From positions 62,001-126,000 of the forward strand of contig NZ_JAAGOB010000011.1 in assembly GCF_010550695.1 (NCBI RefSeq): a stretch of 64,000 nt of DNA. Direction: 5' to 3'. Shown here piece by piece: positions 54,786 to 63,548 of the stretch. The position numbers and the translations under genes were made by a program. Origin of the DNA: Phytoactinopolyspora alkaliphila. Lineage in GTDB: Bacteria > Actinomycetota > Actinomycetes > Jiangellales > Jiangellaceae. The number at the start of each line of letters is the position of its first letter. Positions within the stretch are counted from its first letter, which is position 1. The notes under the pieces are model-generated. The model ran no database searches, was not told where the DNA came from, and saw only the letters and a program-made list of their open reading frames with translations.

Positions 54786-55400
54786 TCAATCCGCAACGTC
54801 CGCCGACGTTCCGGTGAGAGCCGCGAGACCGTCGGCGTACTGCTCACAGGTGACGTCGCCGACGAGATTGCGTTCCACGACGAACCCCACCATGAGCCCG
54901 TAGCAGGTACGGGCGACGTTGCCCTCGTCCGCATCGGGCGCGATGTGGCCCGCCGCCTTCCAGCGAACGGCCATATCCGCCCACCGGTCCCGCACGCCGT
55001 TGACGACCGCCCTGGCGACCTCTCCCACCTCGGGTTCGCGCAGAGCCTCGGACCAGACGTGCATGGCGATCCGGCTCACGTCCGTGTCACGCGTCACGAC
55101 GCGTCGCATGATCGTGTCGATCACGATCCGGAACGTCGCATTCGGGGGCGGTACCGGATCAGCGCTCGTGACGACGTCGAAGGCCTCGTCCAGGCCTCCG
55201 AGGAGGCTTTCCGACGTCGCCTTGATGAGATCCAGCTTGCTCGGAAAATATCGGTAGACGGCGCCGGCGGACAGCCCGGCCTCGGCAAAGATGTCCTGCA
55301 TCGAGGTCGCGTGGAATCCGTTCTTGGCGAAGCACCGCCACGCTGCCTCGAGAATCTGCTGACGGCGCGCCGAAAGGTAGGACTCCGAAACCCGTGGCAT
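54786..55400 (-). CDS. TetR/AcrR-family transcriptional regulator
   Basis: A 204-residue DNA-binding protein. The N-terminal TetR helix-turn-helix is clear: SARRQQILEAAWRCFAKNGFHATSMQDIFAEAGLSAGAVYRYFPSKLDLIKA (residues about 10-61). The C-terminal ligand domain is diverse as in the family and carries three cysteine-containing turns near its end. It is divergent from the membrane protein gene, with 119 bases between starts, the classic layout of a repressor and its efflux target. A weak AACG-N6-CGTT site at 55490-55503 lies between them and could be an operator. The ligand is unknown. Confidence 0.92.
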   Translation of the reverse strand: MPRVSESYLSARRQQILEAAWRCFAKNGFHATSMQDIFAEAGLSAGAVYRYFPSKLDLIKATSESLLGGLDEAFDVVTSADPVPPPNATFRIVIDTIMRRVVTRDTDVSRIAMHVWSEALREPEVGEVARAVVNGVRDRWADMAVRWKAAGHIAPDADEGNVARTCYGLMVGFVVERNLVGDVTCEQYADGLAALTGTSADVAD

Positions 55401-55519
55401 GAAGTCACTGTAAGCGCCGGCGCTGCCCGGCTGGAGCGGGTCACATCATCGGCGTTGCGCGCTGGCGGGTGCATGTGACACATTAAGAGAACGGACATTC
55501 GTTTTCGCAGGAGTTGACC

Positions 55520-56590
55520 ATGACGCCCGAACGCACCGAACCAGCACCCAGCCAGGCTGCAGGCACGCAACGCCCTGTCGACCGCACCGGCAAGGAATCC
55601 GGCCCATCGCCGTGGCACACCACCATCCGCATCGGCGTCGGCCTCGCCCTCCTCATCGGCGTCCTCGTCACCGCCTTCGCCTGGCCCGCTGCCGAGTCGG
55701 GCCCACGTGACATCCCGATCGCCGTCGTCGGACCACCCGACGCTGCCGCCGGCCTTGAGCGCCAGCTGAACGCCGCGATGCCGGACGCGTTCGAGCTCAC
55801 TGTCGCGGCGGACGGCGACCAGGCTCAGCAGCTCATCGAGGATCGGGAGGCGTACGGCGCCGTCGTCTTCGAGTCCGGCGGACCGCCGCGGGTTCTGATC
55901 GCCTCCGCGGCGAGTCCCGCGGTCGCGCAGGTCATCAGTGCGATGGCCACCCACATGAGCCAGCCGGACACGCCGGCTCCTGCGGTGACCGACCTCGCCC
56001 CCCTGTCCGACGACGACCCCCGCGGCGCCGGCTTCGCCGCGGCCGCTCTGCCGATGGTGATGGGCGGGATGATCGTCGGCGTCGCCATGTGCATGGTGAT
56101 CTCCGGCACGTGGCGGCGCGTGACCGGCGCCCTGGTGGCGGCAGTCCTGGCCGGGCCGGTGGTGGGTCTGGTCGTACAGAGCTGGCTGGGTGTGCTCGAC
56201 GGCCACTACTGGGTGAACGCCGGCGTCGTCTCGATGACCATCGCCGCGATCTCGCTCACCTTGATCGGACTGCACGCACTGATCGGCCCGCCCGGGATCG
56301 GCATCGGCGCGGCGGTGATGTTCCTGCTCGGCAATCCCCTCTCCGGAGTGACTTCCGCACCGGAGATGCTGCCTGCCGGATGGGGCGCCGTGGGCCAGGC
56401 GCTGCCGCCCGGCGCGGGCGGCAGCCTCCTGCGGTCCACGTCGTTCTTCGACGGCGCGGCCGCGGCGGGGCCTGTCGTCGTCCTGAGTAGCTGGATACTC
56501 GGCGGAATCCTGCTCGCCGCCATCGGCTGGCGCAGCCGGGAGCGGACTACCTCCGGGTCCACGAGTCGGGTCGCGACAGTAGGTTCGTGA
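55520..56590 (+). CDS. Integral membrane protein, ABC-2/YhgE-like transporter component
   Basis: A 356-residue membrane protein with an N-terminal transmembrane segment (about 41-58), an extracytoplasmic domain (about 60-175: DIPIAVVGPPDAAAGLERQLN, YGAVVFESGGPPRVLIASAA), then five hydrophobic helices. This topology matches YhgE/Pip-type and DUF3533-like ABC-2 permeases. No ATP-binding protein gene is adjacent, and the substrate is unknown. The ATG at 55520 is favoured over TTG at 55514 because AGGAG is correctly spaced. Its last 44 bases overlap the convergent Rrf2 gene. Export of a compound sensed by the divergent TetR protein is inferred. Confidence 0.78.
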   Translation: MTPERTEPAPSQAAGTQRPVDRTGKESGPSPWHTTIRIGVGLALLIGVLVTAFAWPAAESGPRDIPIAVVGPPDAAAGLERQLNAAMPDAFELTVAADGDQAQQLIEDREAYGAVVFESGGPPRVLIASAASPAVAQVISAMATHMSQPDTPAPAVTDLAPLSDDDPRGAGFAAAALPMVMGGMIVGVAMCMVISGTWRRVTGALVAAVLAGPVVGLVVQSWLGVLDGHYWVNAGVVSMTIAAISLTLIGLHALIGPPGIGIGAAVMFLLGNPLSGVTSAPEMLPAGWGAVGQALPPGAGGSLLRSTSFFDGAAAAGPVVVLSSWILGGILLAAIGWRSRERTTSGSTSRVATVGS

Positions 56591-57002
56591 CCTGTTCCGG
56601 CAATTCCCCGCGGAGGACGTCGGCGACGGTGGTCGCCTCCAGCACATCCCGCAGACTCGCCCGCACCGCCACCCAAACCTGGGTGAGCGGTGCGGCCGGT
56701 CCCGGATAGACCGTGTCCTCCGGAGGCAAGCCGCGCACGGCAGCGAGTGGCCCCTCGGTGGCGCGGACTATCTCCGCGAGGTTGATCCCGGCTGGGTCAC
56801 GCGCCAGCCGGTATCCGCCGGCGGCACCCCGCTGCGCGTCCACCAGACGAGCCCGGCGCAGGTCACCCAGGATGGTCTCGAGGAACTTGCCCGGGATGTC
56901 CTGCGCCTCGGCGAGCCGTTGCCGAGTGGCAGACGCCGGCCACAGCACCGCGAGCTCGATGACGGCTCGGACGGCGTAGTCGGCGCGGGCGGTGACATGC
57001 AC
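56547..57002 (-). CDS. Rrf2-family transcriptional regulator lacking cluster cysteines
   Basis: A 151-residue regulator with the Rrf2 winged helix: MHVTARADYAVRAVIELAV, IPGKFLETILGDLRRARLVDAQRGAAGGYRLAR and INLAEIVRATEGPLAAV. The family includes iron-sulfur sensors IscR, NsrR and RsrR, which use three cysteines near residues 90-105. This protein has none, so it should not hold a 2Fe-2S or 4Fe-4S cluster, more like the cysteine-synthesis regulator CymR. It is divergent from the acyl-CoA mutase gene with 114 bases between starts, so that gene is a candidate target. Its 3' end overlaps the membrane-protein gene. Confidence 0.9.
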   Translation of the reverse strand: MHVTARADYAVRAVIELAVLWPASATRQRLAEAQDIPGKFLETILGDLRRARLVDAQRGAAGGYRLARDPAGINLAEIVRATEGPLAAVRGLPPEDTVYPGPAAPLTQVWVAVRASLRDVLEATTVADVLRGELPEQVTNLLSRPDSWTRR

Positions 57003-57116
57003 ACCGTAGATCTTGCCACCATGGACCGAGGGACGGGCAGTCTCGCTAGAATGGCAGGATAGTTGGACGTCCTAGTATTTAGGCCGGCCTGTCGACGGCG
57101 ATCCGGTCCGGAGGTC

Positions 57117-58829
57117 ATGGTGAACGCAGAAGAGATCGAAGCGGGCCGACGACGCTGGAAGGAACGGCTACGAGCAGCGGCCGACGCCGGGCGGGTGCGC
57201 GACGCCGATTTCACGACGCTCTCCGGGATGGAGGTCGACCCGGTCTACGGCCCTCCGCCCGGTACCGATGATCCCCGCTTCGAGCGGATCGGCTGGCCCG
57301 GCGAGTTCCCCTTCACCCGGGGCCTGCACACCACCGGCTACCGCGGGCGCTCCTGGACCATCCGCCAGTTCGCCGGCTTCGGCAACGCGCACCAGACGAA
57401 CGAGCGTTACAAGATGATCCTGCGCTCCGGCGGAGGAGGCCTGTCCGTCGCCTTCGACATGCCCACCCTGATGGGCCGTGACTCCGACGACACCCGCAGC
57501 CTCGGCGAAGTCGGGCATTGCGGCGTCGCGATCGACTCCGCGGCCGACATGGACACCCTGTTCGACGGCATCCCCCTGGATCAGGTCACCACCTCGATGA
57601 CGATCAGCGGCCCCGCGGTGCCGATCTTCTGCATGTACGTCGTCGCGGCCGAACGGCAGGGCGTCGACCCGGCGGTGCTGAACGGCACTCTGCAGACGGA
57701 CATCTTCAAGGAGTACATCGCCCAGAAGGAATGGCTCTTCCCGCCCGAGCCCCATCTCCGGCTCATCGGCGACCTGATGCAGTACTGCGTCTCGGACGTG
57801 CCCGCCTACAAACCGCTGTCCGTCTCCGGCTATCACATCCGCGAGGCGGGCTCGACAGCCGCACAGGAACTGGCGTTCACGCTGGCCGACGGGTTCGGCT
57901 ATGTGGAACTCGGCCGCGCCCGCGGCCTGGACGTCAACGTTTTCACACCCGGCTTGTCGTTCTTCTTCGACGCGCACATCGACTTCTTCGAAGAGATAGC
58001 CAAGTTCCGCGCCGCCCGGCGGATCTGGGCTCGCTGGATGCGCGACGAGTACGGCGCCACCAGCGAGAAGGCACAGTGGCTGCGTTTCCACACGCAGACC
58101 GCAGGTGTCTCGCTCACCGGTCAGCAGCCCTACAACAATGTCGTCCGGACTGCCGTGGAGGCGCTCGCGGCGGTCCTCGGCGGGACCAACTCGTTGCACA
58201 CCAACGCCCTGGACGAGGTCCTGGCACTGCCCAGCGAACATGCCGCTGAGATCGCCCTGCGCACCCAGCAGGTGCTGAACGAGGAGACCGGCGTGGCCAA
58301 CGTCGCCGATCCGCTCGGCGGTTCGTGGTACGTCGAATCGCTGACGGACCGGATCGAGGCCGAGGCAGAGGAGATCTTCGCTCAAATCCGCCGCATGGGT
58401 GAGCGTGACACGCGCTGGCAGCGTGAGTACGGCCCGATGACGGCCGGGATTCTGCGCGGCATCGAGGACGGCTGGTTTATGTCGGAGATCGCCGAGGCCG
58501 CCTTCGAGTACCAGCGCAAGGTCGAGAAGGGCGAGAAGCGCGTGGTCGGCGTCAACGTCCATCAGGACACGGTCTCGGGCGAGCTGGACATCCTCCGGGT
58601 CTCCCACGAGGTGGAGACGGAGCAGCGCCGGCTGCTCGCCGAACGCCGTGCGTCGCGCGACGACGGCGCCGTCCGAGCGGCCCTGTCGCGGCTCGTGGAC
58701 GTGGCACGCGACACCGAGAACATGATCCCGGCGATGCTGGGCGCGGCCCGCGCGGAGGCCACGCTCGGAGAGATCTGTGATGCCCTCCGCGACGAGTGGG
58801 GAACGTACAGCGAGCCCGCCCGTTTCTGA
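57117..58829 (+). CDS. Acyl-CoA mutase large subunit (methylmalonyl-CoA mutase-like)
   Basis: A 570-residue substrate-binding subunit. It shows the GFGNAHQTNERYKMILRSG and GGGLSVAFDMPTLMGRDSDD segments, DQVTTSMTISGPAVPIFCMY, GTLQTDIFKEYIAQKEWLFPPEPHLRLI and SVSGYHIREAGSTAAQELAFTLADG, all diagnostic of the adenosylcobalamin mutase catalytic domain. The B12-binding domain with its DxHxxG motif is absent, so a separate small subunit is needed and is not in this window. It could be methylmalonyl-, isobutyryl- or another acyl-CoA mutase. Start at ATG 57117, with GTG at 57120 possible; GGAGG lies just upstream. MeaB and epimerase genes about 2.5-5 kb away support a methylmalonyl-CoA role. Confidence 0.93.
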   Translation: MVNAEEIEAGRRRWKERLRAAADAGRVRDADFTTLSGMEVDPVYGPPPGTDDPRFERIGWPGEFPFTRGLHTTGYRGRSWTIRQFAGFGNAHQTNERYKMILRSGGGGLSVAFDMPTLMGRDSDDTRSLGEVGHCGVAIDSAADMDTLFDGIPLDQVTTSMTISGPAVPIFCMYVVAAERQGVDPAVLNGTLQTDIFKEYIAQKEWLFPPEPHLRLIGDLMQYCVSDVPAYKPLSVSGYHIREAGSTAAQELAFTLADGFGYVELGRARGLDVNVFTPGLSFFFDAHIDFFEEIAKFRAARRIWARWMRDEYGATSEKAQWLRFHTQTAGVSLTGQQPYNNVVRTAVEALAAVLGGTNSLHTNALDEVLALPSEHAAEIALRTQQVLNEETGVANVADPLGGSWYVESLTDRIEAEAEEIFAQIRRMGERDTRWQREYGPMTAGILRGIEDGWFMSEIAEAAFEYQRKVEKGEKRVVGVNVHQDTVSGELDILRVSHEVETEQRRLLAERRASRDDGAVRAALSRLVDVARDTENMIPAMLGAARAEATLGEICDALRDEWGTYSEPARF

Positions 58830-58890
58830 CGCGGGATCGAATCCCGCACCCCTGTGGCACCACGAGGACGTCCCGGTGGAGGATAGGACC

Positions 58891-59820
58891 ATGAACTCGA
58901 AGAGTTTCAGCCGCCCCGGGGCTGTGGATCTGTCGTCGTTGAAAACCAACCAGCCGGCAGCGGGATCGTCGACCGCCGCCGCGCCGTCTACCGGCGGTGG
59001 CGGCTTCGTCGTGGACGTCACCGAGGCGACCTTCCAGGCGGAGGTGCTCAACCGCTCCGCCTCCGTACCGGTCGTCATCGATTTCTGGGCCACCTGGTGT
59101 GAGCCGTGCAAGCAGTTGTCGCCGATCCTCGAGCGCCTCGCCGCTGAGTACGCCGGCCGGTTCGTCCTCGCCAAGATCGACGTGGACGCCAATCAGCAGA
59201 TCGCCGCTTCCGCTCAAGTGCAGAGCATTCCCACGGTGCTCGCGGTCATCCGCGGCCAGGCGGTCCCCCTGTTCCAGGGTGCCATGCCGGAAGCCGACGT
59301 TCGCCGGGTGCTTGACGAGCTGCTCCAGGTCGCCGCGCAGAACGGCGTGACCGGACGCGCCGAGCCAGTGGCAGGAGCGCCTGCCGAGGAGACCGCCGAG
59401 GAGGAGGCCGACACCCGGTACGACGCCGCCTATGAGGCGCTCAACGCGGGCGACTTCGACGCCGCCGCGGAGGCATACCGGGCCGTCCTGAACGAGTCCC
59501 CCGCTGACGCCGACGCGAAGGCCGGTCTGGCGCGGGTGGAGCTCCTGCGGCGTACCAACGGCGTGGACGCGCAATCCGCCCGTGCCGCCGCCCAGGCCGA
59601 CCCTGCCGATATCGAGGCTCAGCTCGTCGCCGCCGACCTCGATCTCGCCACCGGCCAGGTGGACGCCGGGTTCGACCGCCTGATCGACACCATCCGGCGC
59701 TCGGCCGGGAATGACCGGGAGCGGGCCCGCACCAGACTCGTCGAGCTGTTCGAGATCATCGGGCCGGCCGATCCACGCGTGGCGCGAGCACGGGCGGCTC
59801 TGGCCAGCGCACTATTCTGA
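58891..59820 (+). CDS. Thioredoxin-TPR co-chaperone protein (CnoX/YbbN-like)
   Basis: A 309-residue protein. After a flexible Ser/Ala/Gly-rich N-terminus, a thioredoxin domain (about residues 40-150) carries the redox motif WCEPC, C70 and C73, with the cis-proline in QSIPTVLAV. The C-terminal half is tetratricopeptide-like (YDAAYEALNAGDFDAAAEAYRAVLNESPADADAKAGLARV, then a RARAALASALF end). This two-part layout matches the CnoX/YbbN co-chaperedoxins that hold folding clients under oxidative stress. Start at the ATG 58891. Its stop overlaps the convergent MarR stop by nine bases. Confidence 0.93.
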   Translation: MNSKSFSRPGAVDLSSLKTNQPAAGSSTAAAPSTGGGGFVVDVTEATFQAEVLNRSASVPVVIDFWATWCEPCKQLSPILERLAAEYAGRFVLAKIDVDANQQIAASAQVQSIPTVLAVIRGQAVPLFQGAMPEADVRRVLDELLQVAAQNGVTGRAEPVAGAPAEETAEEEADTRYDAAYEALNAGDFDAAAEAYRAVLNESPADADAKAGLARVELLRRTNGVDAQSARAAAQADPADIEAQLVAADLDLATGQVDAGFDRLIDTIRRSAGNDRERARTRLVELFEIIGPADPRVARARAALASALF

Positions 59821-60321
59821 GCGGAAGTCGCCGGCGGCCACCCGGATAGCGCGGAGGAGGTCGAAGACCGCCACCCGTTGCTCGTCGTCGAGCGCGGGCA
59901 GGCCGAACTCGGCCTCCATCAGCTCCGAGGTCACCTTCTTCACCGCGTCCCGACCCGAGTCCGTAATGCGGGCAAGCGTTCCGCGGCCGTCACGCGGGTT
60001 CGGCTCCCTCGTCACGAACCCGGCGATCTCCAGCCGCTGAATGGTGTTGGTGACGCTGGTGGGGTGGACCATGAGCCGCTCGCCGATCTTGGCCATGGGC
60101 AGCGCGCCGGTGCGGCTGAAACTGAGCAGGACAAGCGCCTCGTAGCGGGCGAAGGTCAACCCGTACGGACGGCAGATCCGGTCGTACTCGGCCAGGAGCA
60201 ACTGCTGGACCCGCATGATGGACGTCGCGGCCGCCATGGCCTCGGACGGGCCGAATCGCTCTCGCCAGATGCTGCCGGCGCGCTCGATCGGGTCGAAGCT
60301 CAGGTCCAGGGGTTCCGCCAT
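59812..60321 (-). CDS. MarR-family transcriptional regulator
   Basis: A 169-residue winged-helix regulator. The dimer helix precedes the DNA-binding region YGLTFARYEALVLLSFSRTGALPMAKIGERLMVHPTSVTNTIQRLEIAGFVTREPNPRDGRGTLARITDSG (about residues 55-125), which includes the MarR wing motif DGRG. The ATG at 60321 has GGGAGCAGC upstream and the family start lies there; the longer frame is Arg/Pro-rich. No sensing cysteine is obvious, and its target is unknown. It lies 34 bases downstream of the bPH membrane protein, likely on the same transcript. Confidence 0.92.
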   Translation of the reverse strand: MAEPLDLSFDPIERAGSIWRERFGPSEAMAAATSIMRVQQLLLAEYDRICRPYGLTFARYEALVLLSFSRTGALPMAKIGERLMVHPTSVTNTIQRLEIAGFVTREPNPRDGRGTLARITDSGRDAVKKVTSELMEAEFGLPALDDEQRVAVFDLLRAIRVAAGDFRSE

Positions 60322-60355
60322 CGCTGCTCCCTCGTGTGTCGCGGGCGCTGGCGCA

Positions 60356-61039
60356 CTAGCGCCGGCGAGCCGTGACCGGACGGGTCGGTGGGTGGCCCGG
60401 ACGGCGCGGATTGGGCTTCTTCTTCTCCGGTGGCTTCGGGCCGGCGCCACTCATCTCCCGCCGGCGCTTGTGGATCACCCTCGCGATGTCCTCCGGCCGG
60501 GGCACGTACTCGATGTCACGGATTCCCTGCTGCTGCGCCGCGTTCTCCAGCACCAGATGACCGGAGTTGAACGGTCGCAGATACCACGGGCGCATGACGG
60601 TGATGTCCAACAGCCGGACGATCTCCATCTCGGCTTCTCGCAGGGAGAACAGCCCCCAGACGCGGAAGACCCGCGAGTCGGTCACCACGAACCTGTCCCG
60701 GGCGATGTACAGCGATTTGAAGAACCCGTAACCGATCATGCCGAGCACCACGAGGATGGCGAACCACGCGACGCTGGCCGAGACGAACGGCACCCATCGG
60801 ATGCCGAGGAACAGGCCGAACGACCCGATCGCCACCGGCACGACGTACAGGATGCCGCTGTGCGTCACCTCGGTGATGATCCGCTCCCCCGACACCAGCT
60901 TCCGGGCGACCATACGGTGGCCGAACCATGATTTGGCCCGCCACCAGAAGAGCCGGACGATGCCGTCTTCGGCCACTCGATCGAGCCACCGCACGAAGCG
61001 GTCGGTGACACCGTCGAGCATGTCCCGAGGCGTGCGCAT
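60356..61039 (-). CDS. PH (bPH2/YdbT-like) domain membrane protein
   Basis: A 227-residue membrane protein. A soluble N-terminus (MRTPRDMLDGVTDRFVRWLDRVAEDG) is followed by LVSGERIITEVTHSGILYVV, two transmembrane helices (about 68-87 and 92-112), then the bacterial PH domain: YIARDRFVVTDSRVFRVWGLFSLREAEMEIVRLLDITVMRPWYLRPFNSGHLVLENAAQQQGI. The C-terminus is Lys/Arg/Pro-rich and cytosolic. bPH proteins are membrane-associated and of mostly unknown function. The ATG at 61039 follows the 50-residue small membrane gene by eight bases. Confidence 0.86.
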   Translation of the reverse strand: MRTPRDMLDGVTDRFVRWLDRVAEDGIVRLFWWRAKSWFGHRMVARKLVSGERIITEVTHSGILYVVPVAIGSFGLFLGIRWVPFVSASVAWFAILVVLGMIGYGFFKSLYIARDRFVVTDSRVFRVWGLFSLREAEMEIVRLLDITVMRPWYLRPFNSGHLVLENAAQQQGIRDIEYVPRPEDIARVIHKRRREMSGAGPKPPEKKKPNPRRPGHPPTRPVTARRR

Positions 61040-61047
61040 GGGCCCGC

Positions 61048-61200
61048 CTAGAAAAGCTCGGTGAAGAACGTGATGATGGCGTTGAACAGGTCGCCGAACC
61101 ACGACCCGATGTTGCCGAGGACGTCCGCCATCCCCTCCGGCTCGGAGAGCAGGAAGTACACCAAGAAAGCGATCAACAAGATGATCAGCGCCTTCTTCAT
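61048..61200 (-). CDS. Small single-pass membrane protein, 50 residues
   Basis: A short gene read directly from the bases. ATG at 61198-61200 is preceded by GAGGAGGGCGGCG, an excellent ribosome site, and the stop is TAG at 61048-61050. The product begins MKKALIILLIAFLVYFLLSE (a membrane helix at residues about 4-19) and continues with PEGMADVLGNIGSWFGDLF and NAIITFFTELF, an amphipathic or second membrane-associated segment. Codon third positions are strongly G/C. It sits eight bases before the bPH-domain gene start, so the two are probably translated together, perhaps as a small subunit of that membrane protein. No known family was recognised. Confidence 0.8.
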   Translation of the reverse strand: MKKALIILLIAFLVYFLLSEPEGMADVLGNIGSWFGDLFNAIITFFTELF

Positions 61201-61356
61201 CGCCGCCCTCCTCTCTTCCGGTCTGTCATGGTCACCACGTCCCGACGTGTCTTGGAGTCACAAGACCGCCATTGTGGATTTGTACCTCAAGTGCCATGCG
61301 TTTGTCCGTCCGCCACGCCGATCATGACCCCACGTCTCGAACATCTTCTACGTCGA

Positions 61357-62331
61357 TCATGACACAGCATCCACGATCTGTTCAGCAGCAGCGTACGGAT
61401 CGAGGTCTCCGAGGAGGACCTTTCCCGCCAGTGTGTCGAGCCGATCGTCGCCGTGTACGCCGGCGAATCGCCGCCGAAGTGTCGCCAGCGCGACCGCTTC
61501 GATCTCGTCCCGGATCCGTCTCGTGCGGCGGCGTTCCAGCTCGCCACTCTCCACCAGCCACGCCCGATGCTTCTCGATCGCTTCCATCATCTCCGCGATC
61601 CCCTCACCGCGCGAGGCCACGGTCGCCACGATCGGCTCCCGCCAGTCGCCAGGACCGCGCTCTGCCATCCGGGTCATCGATTTGAGGTCGCGTACCACGT
61701 GATCGGCACCGTCGTGGTCGGCCTTGTTGACGCCGAAGATGTCGCCCACCTCGAGGATTCCGGCTTTTGCGGCTTGGATGCCGTCGCCCATGCCCGGCGC
61801 GAGCAGCACGATGGTGGTGTCGGCCAGCGCGGCGACCTCGACCTCCGATTGGCCGACGCCGACCGTCTCGATGATGACGACGTCGCAGCCCGCCGCGTCC
61901 AGGACCCGGACCGCCTGCGGGGTCGCGGCGGACAGCCCGCCGAGGTGTCCTCTCGTGGCCATCGAGCGAATGTAGACCTCGGGGTCGGAGGCGTGCTCCT
62001 GCATCCGGATCCTGTCCCCCAGCAGGGCGCCCCCGGTGAACGGCGACGAGGGATCCACGGCCAGCACGCCCACGCGGTGACCCTGCCCGCGTAGCGCGGA
62101 GATGAGCGCAGAGGTGACGGTGGACTTGCCGACTCCGGGCGAGCCCGTAATGCCGAGCACGGTCGCCGCGCCGGCGTGCGACACAAGCAACGCCATGACC
62201 TCGCGTAGTCGCGGCGAGTTGTTCTCCACCAGGGTGATCAGCCTGGCCACGGCTCGTGGATCACCTTCGCGTGCCCGCCTGACCATAGATTCCAAGGAGC
62301 CGGACTCCGCCCCCGCGGTCTTCACCGTCAC
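61357..62331 (-). CDS. meaB: MeaB/ArgK-type P-loop GTPase, mutase chaperone
   Basis: A 324-residue G3E-family GTPase that protects and reloads adenosylcobalamin mutases. It shows the P-loop [10 protein letters not shown] near residues 60-69, [35 protein letters not shown], the Walker-B-like [12 protein letters not shown], and the base-recognition motif NKAD. The GTG at 62331 overlaps the thiolase stop as GTGA; the longer frame is a shadow of thiolase. It pairs functionally with the mutase large subunit gene at 57117-58829 although five genes lie between. About 155 bases separate its stop from the next gene, the 50-residue membrane gene. Confidence 0.94.
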   Translation of the reverse strand: MTVKTAGAESGSLESMVRRAREGDPRAVARLITLVENNSPRLREVMALLVSHAGAATVLGITGSPGVGKSTVTSALISALRGQGHRVGVLAVDPSSPFTGGALLGDRIRMQEHASDPEVYIRSMATRGHLGGLSAATPQAVRVLDAAGCDVVIIETVGVGQSEVEVAALADTTIVLLAPGMGDGIQAAKAGILEVGDIFGVNKADHDGADHVVRDLKSMTRMAERGPGDWREPIVATVASRGEGIAEMMEAIEKHRAWLVESGELERRRTRRIRDEIEAVALATLRRRFAGVHGDDRLDTLAGKVLLGDLDPYAAAEQIVDAVS

Positions 62332-63506
62332 GGCACCCTCAGTACCAGGGCGTCGCCCTGCCCGCCGCCGCCGCACAGCGCAGCCGCACCCAGGCCACCG
62401 CCGCGGCGGCGCAACTCAAGGGCGAGGTGCAGCACGAGCCGTGCGCCTGACATCCCGATCGGGTGCCCCAGGGCGATCGCGCCGCCGTTGACGTTCACGA
62501 TCTCCGGTGAGATGTCCAGTTCCCGGGTGGAGGCGATGCCGACGGCGGCGAACGCCTCGTTGATCTCGACCAGAGAGAGGTCGGCCGGGGTCACCCCTTC
62601 TCTCGCGCACGCCGCCAGGATGGCGGCGGCGGGCTGGCTCTGCAGGGTAGAGTCCGGACCTGCGACGACGCCGTGCGCCCCGATCGAGGCCAGTGGCTCC
62701 AGGCCGAGCTCGGCAGCCTTGGCCTCGCTCATGACCACCACGGCGCATGCGCCGTCGGAGAGCTGCGACGACGAGCCGGCCGTGATGGTGCCTTCGGCGT
62801 GGAACGCGGGACGCAGCCGGGCCAGGGAGTCGGCCGTGGTGTCGGCGCGGATGCCCTCGTCGTGCATGAACTCCACGGGGTCGCCTTTGCGTTGCGGTAT
62901 CTCCACAGGGAAAGCCTCGTCGGCGAACCGGCCGTCTTTCCACGCCTGCGCCGCTCGCTGGTGCGACCGGGCCGCGAACTCGTCTTGCTCTTCCCTGGTC
63001 AGCTTGATTCCGGCGGTGTTACGGGCTTCCGTCAGCGCGCCCATGGCCTGGTCGGTGAAGACGTCCCACAAGCCGTCGACGGAGACGTGGTCCAGCACGG
63101 CGGCGTCACCGTACTTGAACCCCTGTCGGGCGCCGGGCAGCAGGTGCGGCGCACCGCTCATCGACTCCATACCGCCGGCGACGATGATGTCGAACTCCCC
63201 CGCCCGGACCAGCTGGTCGGCGAGAGCGATCGCGTCGATGCCGGACAAGCAGACCTTGTTCACGTTCAGCGCGGGCACGGTCATCGGCAGCCCGGCGTTG
63301 ACGGCGGCCTGCCGGGCCGGCATCTGCCCGCAGCCCGCGGTGAGCACCTGCCCCATGATCACGTACTCGACCGCATCCGGCTCCACACCGGACCTGGCCA
63401 AGGCGTTCTTGATGGCCATTCCGCCCAGGTCTGTCGCCGAGAACCCGGAGAGAGAACCGAGGAGCTTACCGATGGGCGTCCGCGCGCCCCCTACGATGAC
63501 CGCCAT
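62328..63506 (-). CDS. Acetyl-CoA C-acetyltransferase (thiolase)
   Basis: A 392-residue condensing enzyme. The acyl-accepting cysteine is in [18 protein letters not shown] (C86). The second motif is in [24 protein letters not shown] and the third is [12 protein letters not shown], with the second catalytic cysteine. These match acetyl-CoA acetyltransferases that form or cleave acetoacetyl-CoA. It lies 42 bases after the epimerase start gene's end and overlaps meaB by GTGA, so it is part of the mce-thiolase-meaB operon. The length is normal for the family. Confidence 0.95.
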   Translation of the reverse strand: MAVIVGGARTPIGKLLGSLSGFSATDLGGMAIKNALARSGVEPDAVEYVIMGQVLTAGCGQMPARQAAVNAGLPMTVPALNVNKVCLSGIDAIALADQLVRAGEFDIIVAGGMESMSGAPHLLPGARQGFKYGDAAVLDHVSVDGLWDVFTDQAMGALTEARNTAGIKLTREEQDEFAARSHQRAAQAWKDGRFADEAFPVEIPQRKGDPVEFMHDEGIRADTTADSLARLRPAFHAEGTITAGSSSQLSDGACAVVVMSEAKAAELGLEPLASIGAHGVVAGPDSTLQSQPAAAILAACAREGVTPADLSLVEINEAFAAVGIASTRELDISPEIVNVNGGAIALGHPIGMSGARLVLHLALELRRRGGGLGAAALCGGGGQGDALVLRVP

Positions 63507-63548
63507 GCGATCAGCGTAACGCGAGCGCGAACGGAAGCCACGCGCACG

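Noticed and set aside
58831-58847. GCGGGATCGAATCCCGC resembles a tRNA T-arm
   Set aside because: No acceptor stem, D-arm or anticodon arm can be built around it and it abuts the mutase stop; it is a small hairpin only.
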